Shown here: positions 1 through 10,072 of the stretch, piece by piece | Layout of the letters: each line of letters starts with the position of its first letter | How positions within the stretch are numbered: position 1 is the stretch's first letter | Assembly: GCA_937146725.1 (NCBI GenBank) | Contig: CAKZRU010000016.1 | Location: forward strand, 24,456-88,455 | Direction of reading: 5' to 3' | DNA from: an uncultured Myxococcales bacterium | GTDB lineage: Bacteria > Myxococcota_A > Bradymonadia > UBA7976 > VGTA01 | Length of the DNA: 64,000 nt | Notes under the pieces: generated by a model | Databases searched by the model: none | Told to the model about the DNA's origin: nothing | Seen by the model: only the letters and a program-made list of their open reading frames with translations | Program-made: the position numbers and the translations under genes

Positions 1-50
1 AGACTCAATACACTTAGCAGACTTAATACACTTAGTAGACTTAATACAAG
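1..50. repeat. 18-bp tandem repeat cut by the window edge
   Basis: Two full copies and one partial copy of an 18-bp unit of the form agactNaatacacttagN lie at 1-18, 19-36 and 37-50. The third copy decays after agacttaataca. The array starts at the first base of the window, so more copies may lie upstream. It sits downstream of the 3' end of the minus-strand gene ending at 99 and does not code for anything I can recognise. Confidence 0.7.
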
Positions 51-98
51 TAACTTAGGGCTTAAGTGTATCACCCAAGCTGTGTACATTTTAGCTCT

Positions 99-863
99 TT
101 ATAGGCTTTTATTAAGTTTGATGACAACCGGATTAACACCCACCATTATATCTTTTTCGGCTGTACCAACGATATCACCTGGTTGCTTGCTAATGGCATC
201 TCCATCTTGATCAATACGAGCTGAAACACTGACCTTACCTGCTAAAGGAGCTCCCATCATTGCATCTGATTGCTTTACAACATATTTGAGCGGAAAAGCA
301 CCTGTCGTGACCCCCTCAAGCTTGGTGGCTGCAATCATCATTCCTTTTTGGCCTTGGGGCGCTGAGCGACGAACAATCACAAATAATACCGAGCCAGCTT
401 TCACCTTAGACTTTAAACTTTCATCAAGCTCAAGTTGCCCATAGATAAATCCGGAAAGATTAGGCTGAGTTGCCTGTGAAGTAGGCAGTGTTCCTGCTGT
501 TTTAGCGTGTGGATTCGCAGCGGGAGCTTTAGCATGAGGATTAGGGGCTTGCTGAGTTGGCTGAGAACTTGCACCACCTCCAGGCCAACCGGCGATCATA
601 CCCTGTTGATCTTGAGGTAAGCCTTGTACTTTTTTAATAATGGCTTCTACGCTGAGCTGACTCAAATCAGTCGGTGCAGTATTTGAGTTTGTAACGGCTT
701 TGACTTGTGCTTTGGGTGAAACATGACTCATGGTCACAGTTTGATGGGGAGCGTAGGCAATTTTACGCTTTCCAGAGGTGGCATTGTAGTCTGCAGAAGC
801 AACACCGGCCAAGCTGATAATGCCAAGAGCGCTGATCAGTTTTAGATGATGTATTTGGCGCAT
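99..863 (-). CDS. Exported protein with CcmI/CycH-like C-terminal domain
   Basis: The start at 863 is preferred over an in-frame ATG at 914. It gives a clean signal peptide (MRQIHHLKLISALGIISLAG then VASA) and has aaagga a few bases upstream. After cleavage there is a low-complexity linker with two NPHAK repeats. The last ~110 residues start at LSGFIYGQLELDESL and include GSVLFVIVRR, SVSARIDQDGDA and QPGDIVGTA. This resembles the Ig-like C-terminal domain of the cytochrome c biogenesis protein CcmI/CycH (ISG-type start, LFVFAR, V-ARIS-SGNA, PGDL-G). The TPR part and the membrane segments of CcmI are absent and no ccm genes are nearby, so a direct role in haem ligation is not supported. A free periplasmic protein using this domain fold is the safest call. 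It is divergent from the lipoprotein gene at 1069. Confidence 0.6.
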   Translation of the reverse strand: MRQIHHLKLISALGIISLAGVASADYNATSGKRKIAYAPHQTVTMSHVSPKAQVKAVTNSNTAPTDLSQLSVEAIIKKVQGLPQDQQGMIAGWPGGGASSQPTQQAPNPHAKAPAANPHAKTAGTLPTSQATQPNLSGFIYGQLELDESLKSKVKAGSVLFVIVRRSAPQGQKGMMIAATKLEGVTTGAFPLKYVVKQSDAMMGAPLAGKVSVSARIDQDGDAISKQPGDIVGTAEKDIMVGVNPVVIKLNKSL

Positions 864-1068
864 TTGATCGTCCTTTATTGTACATATGATAAGGTTCCTT
901 GACCTAAGATGCATGGAGTATAGTGTGTAAGGCTAAGTTCATGCAAGTTTGAGAAGGATATTATGACGATTTTCATGATTTACTTATTCGTCATCGTTCT
1001 TTGTTGACTTCTTTTAATGAATGCAGTTTATGTCAATTTCTTTAACAGATTAATAAAGGAATATAAAC

Positions 1069-2319
1069 ATGTCTCATTCATTTAAATACTTAAATTTATT
1101 TGCAATATCCTTATTGATGTTTGCTTTGGTTGCTTGCGATGATGAGCCAACGACTACGCCAAGCGCTGGCACTGAAGCGGGCATTGAAGCCGGCACTGAA
1201 GCAGGCACTGAAGCGGGCACTGAAGCGGGCACTGAAGCGGGCACTGAAGCGGGCACTGCAGTGAACGAGGGCATGCCGGTTTCTCTTACAGAAGAAGAAA
1301 TATTGACCTTGCCTAGCGAAGCCCAAGAGCTACTCGCTAATGAAACAACCATGGCCTATCGAATTAGAGTTGGCGTTAAGTTAGAAGCATTATATCCAAG
1401 TTATGCTCAAGAAAAACTCTTTATACTTGAAGCCTTTACTGACGATGCAAATGACCCAACCGAGGCTTTTTTGTCAGCTGCTGTTGATCGTGTCTGCTGT
1501 CAAGCTGACCGTTGGGCAGAAGAAGGGGTAAACCAAACGACTTGTCGTGAAGCAAGGTCTGAAAATATTTGTACATCAGCGGAGCAAAGCGACTGCTATC
1601 GTTGGGGTGATTCAACCGACTTCCTAAGTTCTGAATCACCAACAGGATATTGTATGATTGAGGCAGACAGTGATACTTGCTTCCCTTGTCTTACAGTTCA
1701 AATGCAATTTGCCAATATCATAGATCTTGCTAATCAAGCCTTAGAGGAAGCCTTTAACACCACTCCTGAAACCGTGGCTGGTGCAATGAAAGCTTTTACT
1801 GACACGATTAAAACTCCTTTGATGAGTGCCCTTGTTCTTGTTGATGACGCCAACAATGTCTTATTTGTTGTTGTTGAATCGCTCATGATCAATATCAATG
1901 GTGAAGATATTTATTATCAGATCCCTGTGGAGGAAAGAGCCTATTCATTGCAGGGCAGTGGCATGATTGTAAGTATCGGCACAAACCTATATGACTTACT
2001 GAATGATACAATATTACCAACACTTAACATTGAAAATGGTGTGGCGGGAATCATCACCGGTGCTTTCGCCAACTTAGTTTGTGGCTTTGTACCAGATGTT
2101 ACTGTTCCATTATTTGGTAATAGTAGAGAAATCTGTGCTGAACAACTCACTGAGTTTGCTGTAGATACCGTGGATGCTCGTATGAGATCAATGGCCTCTG
2201 AAATCAGCCTTGAGGTGGGCTCTCTTGATTTCCCAACTCTTTCCACAAGTGGTGGCTCTTTCTCAATGAGCATTGCTGATAATACAGCTGAAGCTAATTA
2301 CACTGTTCTTTCCGAGTAG
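1069..2319 (+). CDS. Repeat-bearing lipoprotein of unknown function
   Basis: 416 residues. The first 23 form a lipoprotein signal peptide ending LLMFALVAC, with Cys23 as the likely lipidated residue, followed by DDE. Next comes a flexible tether of about seven AGTE/AGIE units encoded by a 12-bp tandem repeat. The mature body has a Cys-rich central segment around residues 140-210 (VCCQADRW, TTCREAR, ICTSAEQSDCYRW, SDTCFPCL) that could form several disulfides. The C-terminal half is hydrophobic and helical with no motif I recognise. The start is supported by aaagga upstream of the ATG. Surface lipoproteins with short tandem repeats directly after the lipobox are a recurring feature of this window (see 61872-63653). 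Function unknown. Confidence 0.75.
   Translation: MSHSFKYLNLFAISLLMFALVACDDEPTTTPSAGTEAGIEAGTEAGTEAGTEAGTEAGTEAGTAVNEGMPVSLTEEEILTLPSEAQELLANETTMAYRIRVGVKLEALYPSYAQEKLFILEAFTDDANDPTEAFLSAAVDRVCCQADRWAEEGVNQTTCREARSENICTSAEQSDCYRWGDSTDFLSSESPTGYCMIEADSDTCFPCLTVQMQFANIIDLANQALEEAFNTTPETVAGAMKAFTDTIKTPLMSALVLVDDANNVLFVVVESLMININGEDIYYQIPVEERAYSLQGSGMIVSIGTNLYDLLNDTILPTLNIENGVAGIITGAFANLVCGFVPDVTVPLFGNSREICAEQLTEFAVDTVDARMRSMASEISLEVGSLDFPTLSTSGGSFSMSIADNTAEANYTVLSE
1168..1257 (+). repeat. 12-bp in-frame coding repeat (GTEA tether)
   Basis: Seven to eight copies of a 12-bp unit, consensus ggcactgaagcg, lie inside the lipoprotein gene and encode Gly-Thr-Glu-Ala. Variants (attgaagcc, actgaagca) lie at the 5' end, while the 3' copies are near-identical, as expected for recent slippage expansion. 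The unit is a multiple of three, so copy-number change would alter tether length without a frameshift. Confidence 0.85.
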
Positions 2320-2340
2320 TTTTTTAAGATCCATTAAATA

Positions 2341-2451
2341 TTAGGTAGATGAACACTCAGCGTAATGTGTTTGACTAACAATGAATTGAACTTCTTCTTG
2401 GGCAAGATTACCTTGAATATGCTTCAATCGCTCGTTGGGTTCGGCAGTTGG
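2341..2451 (-). pseudogene. Short protein-like open frame, possible gene remnant
   Basis: This lies in the 325-base gap between the lipoprotein gene and the thioredoxin gene. The minus strand has a 36-codon open frame between two stops (PTAEPNERLKHIQGNLAQ, then EEVQFIVSQTHYAECSST). Its composition resembles real coding sequence and there is no ATG; the only candidate start is a TTG at the Leu of ERLKH. It could be the 3' end of a decayed gene, a tiny protein, or chance. I see nothing else in this gap except an AT-rich stretch before 2644. Confidence 0.2.
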
Positions 2452-2643
2452 TTAGTTTAGTCAATTGGCCTAGTCAAATCATTGAATAATTATCACTAAA
2501 TTATAGATTGCACTGAGTTTTATTGATGCGATCTAGTTTATACTTGGCACAAGTCGGCATAAATCCAAGGTTTAGCTTGTTATGCAAGACGAAGTCACTT
2601 ATTCAGCTTTACTATTGTGAAAAAAAGGATTTGATCAAAGCAG

Positions 2644-3168
2644 ATGTATACTAAATGGATTACATGGATAATGTTAGGGCTGTTAGTTGGCTACTCCTTT
2701 TCTAGAAGGCATGTGAGTGGACCTAAGCTTGATATACCAGCGCCTACTTTTAAGGCGAGATTGAATGATAACAGTGATTTTGACCTTGAGAACCATAAGG
2801 GAAAGGTTATTGTCCTAGATTTCTGGGCCACTTGGTGCCCACCTTGTCGTGAGTCTTTACCGGCATTATCAAAGGTAGCAGCCAAATATAAAAATGATCC
2901 AAAAGTATGGATCGGCTCGGTTAATAAAGAGGATTTATCTAGACCTGAAATGGATCGTTGGTTAGCCCAAAGAAAACTTAAGTTCCCGGTAATTAGAGAT
3001 TACCAATATACCATCTCAAGAAACTATAAGGTTGAAGCATTGCCTACCATGGTGATCATTAACCCAAAGGGGCAAATTAGTCATGTTGAGGTTGGCTTGG
3101 TGAGCAGCCATGTGCCCACTTTAGTCAAGCATTTAAGTAAGTTAATCGAAGAAGCACGCCAAAAATAA
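2644..3168 (+). CDS. TlpA/ResA-family thioredoxin-like disulfide reductase
   Basis: 174 residues. An N-terminal uncleaved signal anchor (WITWIMLGLLVGYSF) is followed by a thioredoxin-like fold. The active site is FWATWCPPCRES with Cys65 and Cys68, and the cis-proline loop is ALPTMVIINP. The WCPPC motif and the short form with no N-terminal partner domain are typical of the TlpA/ResA/DsbE group, which reduces disulfides in exported proteins or apocytochromes outside the cytoplasmic membrane. The neighbours are exported and Cys-containing, which suits an extracytoplasmic role, but no cytochrome biogenesis operon is present. No strong Shine-Dalgarno lies at the ATG. Monocistronic by position. 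The family is clear; the substrate is unknown. Confidence 0.85.
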   Translation: MYTKWITWIMLGLLVGYSFSRRHVSGPKLDIPAPTFKARLNDNSDFDLENHKGKVIVLDFWATWCPPCRESLPALSKVAAKYKNDPKVWIGSVNKEDLSRPEMDRWLAQRKLKFPVIRDYQYTISRNYKVEALPTMVIINPKGQISHVEVGLVSSHVPTLVKHLSKLIEEARQK

Positions 3169-3351
3169 TCTTTTTATAGATACTTAGCTTACCCATTAAA
3201 ATTATTTAAGTACACTCTCATCTTTTTTTGGTTTTTTAGAGCGACATTCGCTAAATTAATTCAAGTTTGGCTTGTATGAGTTCTTTGTTGATTCAAGGAG
3301 CCATAGGCCGTGTTAAATGACCCTTTCATGTTGTGTGAAAGGAGGCTGCTT

Positions 3352-5163
3352 ATGAGCCTCTTTGTGTCTATCGCTCCCCAACGGGGATCGCTTATATTAC
3401 TGTCGATGCTGTTCACTGCAAGTCTTGCAAATACAGCATGTCAAAAGACGCCTGCTTCCAATCAGCAATTGCTAGCGGAATTAAGTACATCTAGTAATCA
3501 GCAGGAACCACAGATTCAAGTCCTTCGTTCTAGTACCAAAGACTCGGTACTAACTACGACTGCCTTGCTTCCCACTGCACAAGTTCAAGTCAGCAAGAAA
3601 GAAGTTGAACATGGGACGACAGTAATAGAGTTAACAAGCTTACCCAAAACAAGTCAGATTTTCTCAGAAGATTCAGCGCATATTAAAGAAAAACTTTCTC
3701 TCGCCAAAGAGATTCCTAGCCTTGAACATATTTCCTTATTGGGGCAAAGAGCACGGCAAGAGCGTTGGTCTGATCAACATACACTACGCCATGGTCCGAT
3801 TCCTGACTATGCGCCTTTATCTAAGGTGTATGCCCATCAACAATTAGCGGGTTTAGCTCCCGAAGCCTCTATGGCTTTGGTTGATCACTTAAAAGATATG
3901 CTTGAAACCGAAGATTATGATCCGGGAGAGCAGCTTGAAGGTGAAGAGTTTACAGAAGATACTATGCTTTTGTGGATGAGGGACTATCATCCTATATATG
4001 TGCGTAAACGCAGTGGTGAATTAGCGGCTATTCATTACTTAGCTCACAATCCAAACCGAGCTAGATATGCGATTAAACAAGATAGTGAACAGGGGTTAAC
4101 CGCAGAAGTTTTTACGGCTGATACCCCCAAAGAATCAAAAGTCATGAATACCTTCTTTAAGCAAAGAGCCAAAAGAAAGTTTGATATCACCGAGCATATA
4201 CCATTATTGCACGAGAACGGAAACTTGATCATAGTCGGACCATGGGTGTTCTTGTCTGAGAGGATTTTAGAGGATAATAGCCAACTTGAAAGCGACGAAC
4301 ATCTGATTACAGGTGGTTATTTACCCAGAGGCAAATCAGGCGTTATTAAAATGATTAGTGAGGCTTTAGAAGTTCCTACATCTCGGGTGATTATATTACC
4401 AAATCTACCTCATGAAGCGACTGGTCATGTTGACCTATATCTAATGGCGATCAATGACCATCAAGTGCTTATTCCTAAAATTGTTCTTCCTATGGAGCTT
4501 TTATCTGCAAATCCAGTGGAAAGAGGCATTGCTGAGGATGTACAAGAGTTTTTGGATGACCGAGCAGAACAATTAGCTAAGTTGGGTCTTGATGTGATTC
4601 GCTTACCTCAATTACCGCCCTTGTACTTACCTGCACTTGATGAGCCTGAAGGCAATTTTGATGTAGTTTTTTACTCTCCAACCAATGGTTTGTTGATTAA
4701 AACCTCTGAAGAACAGAGGATATTACTCCCGCACTTTGAAGCGACTCTTGTGCGTCCGGAGTTTCAAGAGTTAAGTAAGGCTTATGAAGATTTTTGGCAC
4801 GAAGCTTTTATCTTGCTTGGCTGGCATCCAATCCATGTTGAAACCACAACACTTGGGCGATACTTGGGCCTGATTCACTGTGTCACCGCTGCGACCCCAA
4901 AACTCCCTTTACTCGAAGAATGGCTTGCGCTGAAAGCCAAGGTTAATCCTAATTCAACATCAAAGCTAAATACATCACCGGCAGCTACAATTCAGTTGAA
5001 TCAGCAAGCCGTAACCAGCCCACCAGCAAAAACAGTTTTAGATTTGACCTCAAGCACTCAAAAGTCCATGATCCCTGTTCAGAAGTCTAAGATAAATAGC
5101 ATTTTACCTACGCTGAATAAGGATCTAAGTCATGAATCCAAGCAAGCGAGAATCACTCACTAG
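3352..5163 (+). CDS. Exported agmatine-deiminase/PAD-fold protein
   Basis: The start at 3352 is chosen because a full aaaggagg lies 7 bases upstream. A GTG at 3310 would add 14 residues ahead of a good signal peptide. The signal ends LANTAC, an imperfect lipobox. The body shows the guanidino-modifying-enzyme motifs in order (numbered from 3352): WMRDYHP (Asp211), HENGN (Glu288), GHVDL (His359 and Asp361) and a late GLIHCVTAA (Cys510). These match the Asp, Glu, His-x-Asp and Cys core of agmatine deiminases and peptidyl-arginine deiminases. It is longer than the usual ~350 residues because of an N-terminal linker and a Ser/Thr/Gln-rich tail. Its 3' end overlaps metH by 32 bases, so the two are probably translationally coupled. 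The substrate cannot be told from sequence. A second exported family member lies at 10073-11737. Confidence 0.7.
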   Translation: MSLFVSIAPQRGSLILLSMLFTASLANTACQKTPASNQQLLAELSTSSNQQEPQIQVLRSSTKDSVLTTTALLPTAQVQVSKKEVEHGTTVIELTSLPKTSQIFSEDSAHIKEKLSLAKEIPSLEHISLLGQRARQERWSDQHTLRHGPIPDYAPLSKVYAHQQLAGLAPEASMALVDHLKDMLETEDYDPGEQLEGEEFTEDTMLLWMRDYHPIYVRKRSGELAAIHYLAHNPNRARYAIKQDSEQGLTAEVFTADTPKESKVMNTFFKQRAKRKFDITEHIPLLHENGNLIIVGPWVFLSERILEDNSQLESDEHLITGGYLPRGKSGVIKMISEALEVPTSRVIILPNLPHEATGHVDLYLMAINDHQVLIPKIVLPMELLSANPVERGIAEDVQEFLDDRAEQLAKLGLDVIRLPQLPPLYLPALDEPEGNFDVVFYSPTNGLLIKTSEEQRILLPHFEATLVRPEFQELSKAYEDFWHEAFILLGWHPIHVETTTLGRYLGLIHCVTAATPKLPLLEEWLALKAKVNPNSTSKLNTSPAATIQLNQQAVTSPPAKTVLDLTSSTQKSMIPVQKSKINSILPTLNKDLSHESKQARITH

Positions 5164-8100
5164 CCATTGCATACTTTCTGAAGCCCTTAATGAATCGATT
5201 CTAATTTTAGATGGTGGAATGGGCACCATGATTCAATCCTATCAACTTGAGGAAAGTGATTATAGAGGCCAACGTTTTAAAGATCATCGTTTCTCACAAA
5301 AGGGTAACAATGACCTATTAACCTTGACCCAACCACAAATTATTCAAGCCATTCACGAAGCATATTTGGATGCTGGAGCGGATCTGATTGAAACAAACAC
5401 CTTTAATGCAAATCGTGTATCGATGCTCGACTATGGCATGGAAGATTTAAGTTATGAGCTGAACTTAGCTGCCGCTCAAGTAGCCCGTAAGGCTGTCCTT
5501 GCTCATCAACAGAGAGCAGCACATGGAAAGCCCAAGTTTGTGGTTGGGATTTTGGGACCAACCAATCGAACGGCTAGTCTTTCGCCCGATGTCAATCGGC
5601 CAGGGTTACGAAATATCGATTTTGATACTTTATTGATCGCATACCAAGAAGCTGTAGAGGGCTTAATTGATGGCCAAGTTGATGCGATTATGGTGGAAAC
5701 AATCTTTGATACACTCAATGCCAAAGCGGCCTTATTAGCGGTGAATAAAGCCTTTGAGAAAAAGTCGATTCGCTTACCCATATTGATTTCAGCGACCATT
5801 ACAGACGCAAGTGGCCGAACCTTATCTGGACAAACAACGGAAGCCTTTTGGGCTTCTATTCAACACGCACAACCTATAAGTGTGGGTTTAAACTGTGCTT
5901 TAGGTGCTGAAGAGATGCGCCCTTATGTTGAAATCTTAGCCAAAACTGCAACCTGCTTTGTGAGCGCTCATCCAAACGCCGGCTTACCCAATGCATTTGG
6001 AGGCTATGATGAAAGCGCTGAAGATATGGCTAAAGTTGTCGGTGAGTTTGCCGAAAAAGGCTTATTAAACTTGGTGGGTGGCTGCTGTGGAACAACGCCT
6101 GATCATATTAAAGCTATGGCCGATCGAGTCAAAACGCTCAGTCCAAGAGTTCCACCCAAGCACAAGTATCAGACTTTACTGAGTGGACTTGAGCCTTTGC
6201 GCTTGGATCCGAGTCTTCTGTTTGTGAATATAGGGGAAAGAACCAATGTGACCGGTTCCGCCAAGTTTAGACGTCTCATCAAAACAGGTGATTATGAAAG
6301 CGCATTAGAAGTGGCTCGCCAGCAGGTTGAAGGTGGCGCACAAATTATTGATGTCAACATGGATGAGGGAATGCTTGATGCCCAAGAAATTATGGGGCAG
6401 TTTTTAAATCTAATTGCAAGCGAACCCGATATTGCAAGAGTACCGGTCATGATTGACTCATCTAAGTGGTCAGTGATTGAGGAAGGGTTAAAATGTTTAC
6501 AAGGTAAAGGCGTGGTCAACTCCATCTCTCTCAAGGAAGGAGAAGCTGATTTTATTGCCAAAGCAAGGTTGATTAAAGCATACGGAGCAGCAGCGGTTAT
6601 AATGGCCTTTGATGAGCAGGGGCAGGCTGATACTTGTGAGCGCAAAATTGAAATCTGTGAAAGAGCATACAAAGTGTTGGTTGAGCAGGTCGACTTTCCA
6701 CCCGAGGACATTATTTTTGATGTGAATGTCTTTGCGATTGGCACTGGAATTGACGCGCACCGACGATATGCGATCGACTTTATCGAGGCAGTGAAGCATC
6801 TTAAGCAAAGCTGTCCTCATGTGCATTTTAGCGGGGGAATTAGCAACTTATCATTTGCCTTTAGAGGGAATGACAAAATTAGAGAAGCTATGCATTCGGC
6901 CTTTTTATATCATGCGATTAAAGCTGGGCTTGATATGGGCATCGTGAATGCTGGTCAGCTTGAAATATATGAAGAAATCGATCCTGAACTTAAAGAGTGT
7001 GTGGAAGATTTAATCTTTGATCGTAAAGATGATGCAACCGATCGTTTATTAGCCTTGGCTGAAACATACAAGGGCCAGGGAAAAAAGAGTCAAACCGAAG
7101 ATTTAGAATGGCGCTTATCAAGTGTAGAAGAACGTCTATCACGTGCTTTAGTGAAAGGTGATATGCGTTTTATCGAGGAAGACACCGCTGAAGCCTTAGC
7201 TCAACTCGGTCAGCCCTTGGATGTCATTGAAGGCCCACTCATGACAGGAATGTCCACTGTAGGAGATCTTTTTGGGGCCGGTAAAATGTTTTTGCCACAA
7301 GTGGTCAAAAGTGCCCGCGTGATGAAAAAGGCTGTGTCTTGGTTAGAGCCCTACATGAAAGAAACCGAAGGGGGCAAGGCGAAAAACGCAGGCAAAATCT
7401 TACTAGCGACCGTAAAGGGAGATGTTCACGATATTGGAAAAAATATTGTGGGTATTGTGTTGCAGTGCAACCATTATGAAATTATCGATATGGGCGTAAT
7501 GGTCTCCTGCAAAGACATCCTTAAAAAAGCCAAAGAAGAAGATGTTGATGTGATCGGTTTGAGTGGACTGATTACGCCATCCCTTGATGAAATGGTTTAT
7601 GTGGCTCAAGAGATGGAACGAGAAGGTTTTAAAGTACCACTGCTCATTGGAGGTGCCACTACATCCAAGCGTCATACAGCGGTTAAAATTGCCCCTAAAT
7701 ATACCGGTCCTGTTGTGCAAGTACACGACGCGTCAAGAGCGGTGGGCGTGACATCTCGTTTGTTAAGCAAGACCCAGCAAGCAAATTATTTAAGCGAGAT
7801 TCATGAGGAATATGAGCAATTACGCCAAAGTTTCCAAAACTCTAGGCGAGTTCCATTAGTTCCTTTAGAGCAAGCCCTTAATAATAAAGCAAAGTTAGAT
7901 TGGCAAAGTCAAAACCCACCCGTTCCCAAGCGCTTAGGGCGTCAAGTTCTTAAAAACTTCCCGTTGGCAGAACTCAGTCGCTTTATTGATTGGAGTCCAT
8001 TCTTTCAAACTTGGGGCTTAGCAGGCCGATATCCAAGCATACTCAACGATGAGTTAGTGGGTGAACAAGCTCGACAACTTTTTGCTGATGCTCAAAACTG

Positions 8101-8836
8101 CTTGCATGACATCATCCAAGCCCAAAGCTTACAAGCACATGCCGTTTTTGGTTTGTATCAAGCCCAGCAAAGTGATGACGGAATGGGGATTATTGTCTAT
8201 GAACAAGAACAGGTCATTGCCCAGTTTAATTGCCTAAGGCAGCAAATGAAGCGTCCGCCTGGTAGAGCAAACTTATCACTTGCCGATTATGTAGCGCCCA
8301 AAGCGGAAGCCACTAGTCATATGGGGATGTTTGTTGTGTCAGTGCATGGAGCAGACAAATTAAGCCAGCAAGCGGCCGAAGAAGATGATTATCAAGCGAT
8401 TATGATCAAGGCCTTAGCTGATCGTCTTGCTGAAGCTTTTGCGGAATGCCTGCATCAAAAAGTTCGTACAGAAGATTGGGGATATAGCCAAGAAACGGAT
8501 TTAAGTAATCAAGATCTGATCGATGAAAAGTATATTGGTATTCGTCCGGCACCTGGTTATCCAGCCTGTCCGGAACACAGCGAAAAAGCGACGATCTTCC
8601 AAGTTCTACAAGCCTTTAATACGATTGGAGCTGAGCTAACCGAGCATTATGCGATTACACCAGCCAGTGCAGTCAGTGGTTTTTACTTTGCTCATCCCGA
8701 TGCAAAGTACTTTGGTTTAGGACGCATTGCAGAAGATCAGGTTACTCGCTATGCCGAGCTGAAAGAATGGAGTAAGCTAGAGGCCGAAAGATGGTTAGCA
8801 CCAAGTCTTGGATACATAAAGCAAACAGACGAGTAG
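5132..8836 (+). CDS. metH: Cobalamin-dependent methionine synthase MetH
   Basis: Transfers a methyl group from 5-methyltetrahydrofolate to homocysteine through methylcobalamin in the cytoplasm. At 1234 residues it has the full four-module length of the family. The homocysteine domain (~15-345) carries the zinc ligands Cys255 (GLNCALGA), Cys318 and Cys319 (GGCCGTTP). The pterin domain starts near 362 ([13 protein letters not shown]). The cobalamin cap and domain carry Asp764-x-His766-x-x-Gly769 (GDVHDIGKN), with His766 the lower cobalt ligand. The AdoMet reactivation domain (~930-1234) has [12 protein letters not shown] at 1138-1149. The start overlaps the upstream deiminase-fold gene by 32 bases, with gga about ten bases before the ATG. 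Because the gene lies inside a transcription unit there is no room for a cobalamin or SAM riboswitch directly in front of it, and none was seen before 3352. Confidence 0.97.
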   Translation: MNPSKRESLTSHCILSEALNESILILDGGMGTMIQSYQLEESDYRGQRFKDHRFSQKGNNDLLTLTQPQIIQAIHEAYLDAGADLIETNTFNANRVSMLDYGMEDLSYELNLAAAQVARKAVLAHQQRAAHGKPKFVVGILGPTNRTASLSPDVNRPGLRNIDFDTLLIAYQEAVEGLIDGQVDAIMVETIFDTLNAKAALLAVNKAFEKKSIRLPILISATITDASGRTLSGQTTEAFWASIQHAQPISVGLNCALGAEEMRPYVEILAKTATCFVSAHPNAGLPNAFGGYDESAEDMAKVVGEFAEKGLLNLVGGCCGTTPDHIKAMADRVKTLSPRVPPKHKYQTLLSGLEPLRLDPSLLFVNIGERTNVTGSAKFRRLIKTGDYESALEVARQQVEGGAQIIDVNMDEGMLDAQEIMGQFLNLIASEPDIARVPVMIDSSKWSVIEEGLKCLQGKGVVNSISLKEGEADFIAKARLIKAYGAAAVIMAFDEQGQADTCERKIEICERAYKVLVEQVDFPPEDIIFDVNVFAIGTGIDAHRRYAIDFIEAVKHLKQSCPHVHFSGGISNLSFAFRGNDKIREAMHSAFLYHAIKAGLDMGIVNAGQLEIYEEIDPELKECVEDLIFDRKDDATDRLLALAETYKGQGKKSQTEDLEWRLSSVEERLSRALVKGDMRFIEEDTAEALAQLGQPLDVIEGPLMTGMSTVGDLFGAGKMFLPQVVKSARVMKKAVSWLEPYMKETEGGKAKNAGKILLATVKGDVHDIGKNIVGIVLQCNHYEIIDMGVMVSCKDILKKAKEEDVDVIGLSGLITPSLDEMVYVAQEMEREGFKVPLLIGGATTSKRHTAVKIAPKYTGPVVQVHDASRAVGVTSRLLSKTQQANYLSEIHEEYEQLRQSFQNSRRVPLVPLEQALNNKAKLDWQSQNPPVPKRLGRQVLKNFPLAELSRFIDWSPFFQTWGLAGRYPSILNDELVGEQARQLFADAQNCLHDIIQAQSLQAHAVFGLYQAQQSDDGMGIIVYEQEQVIAQFNCLRQQMKRPPGRANLSLADYVAPKAEATSHMGMFVVSVHGADKLSQQAAEEDDYQAIMIKALADRLAEAFAECLHQKVRTEDWGYSQETDLSNQDLIDEKYIGIRPAPGYPACPEHSEKATIFQVLQAFNTIGAELTEHYAITPASAVSGFYFAHPDAKYFGLGRIAEDQVTRYAELKEWSKLEAERWLAPSLGYIKQTDE

Positions 8837-8904
8837 TCTTAGGTGCTTAAGTTTAAAAATATTCAATGAGTCTCAATGACTTATGCATAACCAAAGGAAA
8901 GATA

Positions 8905-10050
8905 ATGAGCGACCAAACCTCAGAACGACATGATCTTGAGATGACCCTTCCTCAATCCACCCAAGCTCAAACAGTTTTGAAAGCTTTAACCACCTTGCAA
9001 GAGCGCTTTCGAGATGGCCTAAATAACCTATCTCTGCACTGGGGTGACCAAAAACAGCTTGTTCGTAGTTCATGGCTGAGAGATCAGGGGCAACATGGTG
9101 GTGGCTGGCGTTGGGGCGGTGTTGATGAGGGGATCTTAAACCGTGGTTCTTTAAATATATCTTCGGTACATTATGATGATTTACCCGAAAAACGCTTATC
9201 TTCAGCGACCGCCCTGTCCTGTATTGTTCATCCTCAAAATCCTGTCGCTCCTTCGTTGCATACTCATATTTCATGGACTGAAATGCGCAATCCAAAGGAA
9301 GGGAATGGTCAAAAACTCGGTGGATGGCGCTTTATGGCTGATCTTAATCCTTCGACTCTTTTTGAAGAAGACCGTTCGTTTTTTATTGAGCAAATCGATC
9401 AAAGCTTAAATAGTCTACCTGCTGAATGGTTGAATTATGCTAAAGCACAAGGTGATCGCTATTTTTGGATTCCAAGTTTGGAGCGTCATCGTGGCGTAGC
9501 CCATTATTATTTGGAGCAGTGGCAGGGTGAGTCAGCCGAAAAAGATCTTGAGTTAGCCCTTACTTTTGGAAAAACAGTGATTGATAGCTACTTACAGATT
9601 CTAGCAAGAGCCTTTGAGCAAAAAGAAAAACGAGTAGAGGCCAACTTTGAAAATCAAATCGCATATCATAGTGCCTATTTTTTACAGGTACTCACCCTTG
9701 ATCGTGGTACAAGTTCAGGCCTTTTGGTGCATCAGCAAAATGATGAGGGCATTATGGGCTCATTGCCCCAGAGGGTAAGCACCAAGCTTTTGCGTTCTTG
9801 GGTGACCCGGTTACCCAAGCCCCAAGACCAATTGTTGGAAGCATTGATCGACTGCCTATCCAAGCAAAGCTTGGGAGAGCAAGCTATAAGCGAAATTGAC
9901 TCGACGACTCGTATTAAACTTGCCCAAATTGTCAGAGAACATTACCAAAAGCATCCGGAAGCGCTAGCTTTGCAAGCCCGTGGTGATGTTTTGCCTCCCA
10001 CCGTGGCCAATCATAGCTCAGAAAGCTCAGAAACTGTTAATCTTGGCTAA
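8905..10050 (+). CDS. Divergent aerobic coproporphyrinogen III oxidase (HemF-like)
   Basis: The start at 8905 has aaagga about 6 bases upstream. An upstream in-frame ATG at 8866 lacks a ribosome site. The protein follows HemF block by block: SSWLRDQGQHGGGWRWGG, NISSVHYDDLP, SCIVHPQNPVAPSLHTHI, GGWRFMADLNPSTLFEED, RYFWIPSLERHRGVAHYY and LTLDRGTSSGLL. HemF oxidatively decarboxylates coproporphyrinogen III in haem synthesis. Two normally strict blocks differ. The family H-x-N-x-R segment reads H-T-H-I-S here, and the GGG-x-DLTP block reads FMADLNP. The DRGT motif and the HPxNP motif are kept. At 381 residues it exceeds the usual ~300 because of a C-terminal extension. It could be a true HemF with drifted pockets or a relative with another porphyrin-like substrate. 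It follows metH with a 68-base gap, probably in the same unit. Confidence 0.65.
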   Translation: MSDQTSERHDLEMTLPQSTQAQTVLKALTTLQERFRDGLNNLSLHWGDQKQLVRSSWLRDQGQHGGGWRWGGVDEGILNRGSLNISSVHYDDLPEKRLSSATALSCIVHPQNPVAPSLHTHISWTEMRNPKEGNGQKLGGWRFMADLNPSTLFEEDRSFFIEQIDQSLNSLPAEWLNYAKAQGDRYFWIPSLERHRGVAHYYLEQWQGESAEKDLELALTFGKTVIDSYLQILARAFEQKEKRVEANFENQIAYHSAYFLQVLTLDRGTSSGLLVHQQNDEGIMGSLPQRVSTKLLRSWVTRLPKPQDQLLEALIDCLSKQSLGEQAISEIDSTTRIKLAQIVREHYQKHPEALALQARGDVLPPTVANHSSESSETVNLG

Positions 10051-10072
10051 AGGTTTAAAACTAAACATTAAC

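Noticed and set aside
1074..1352. Minus-strand open frames with VPAS/FSAR repeats opposite the lipoprotein gene
   Set aside because: They are antisense readings of the 12-bp GTEA repeat; the plus strand has the signal peptide, lipobox and ribosome site.
2500..2570. Promoter in front of the TlpA-like gene (ttgcac or ttgatg with tatact)
   Set aside because: The spacers are too long or too short for a sigma-70 promoter.
3169..3351. Cobalamin or SAM riboswitch ahead of the metH transcription unit
   Set aside because: The leader is short and AT-rich, without a B12-box-like or SAM-type conserved core.
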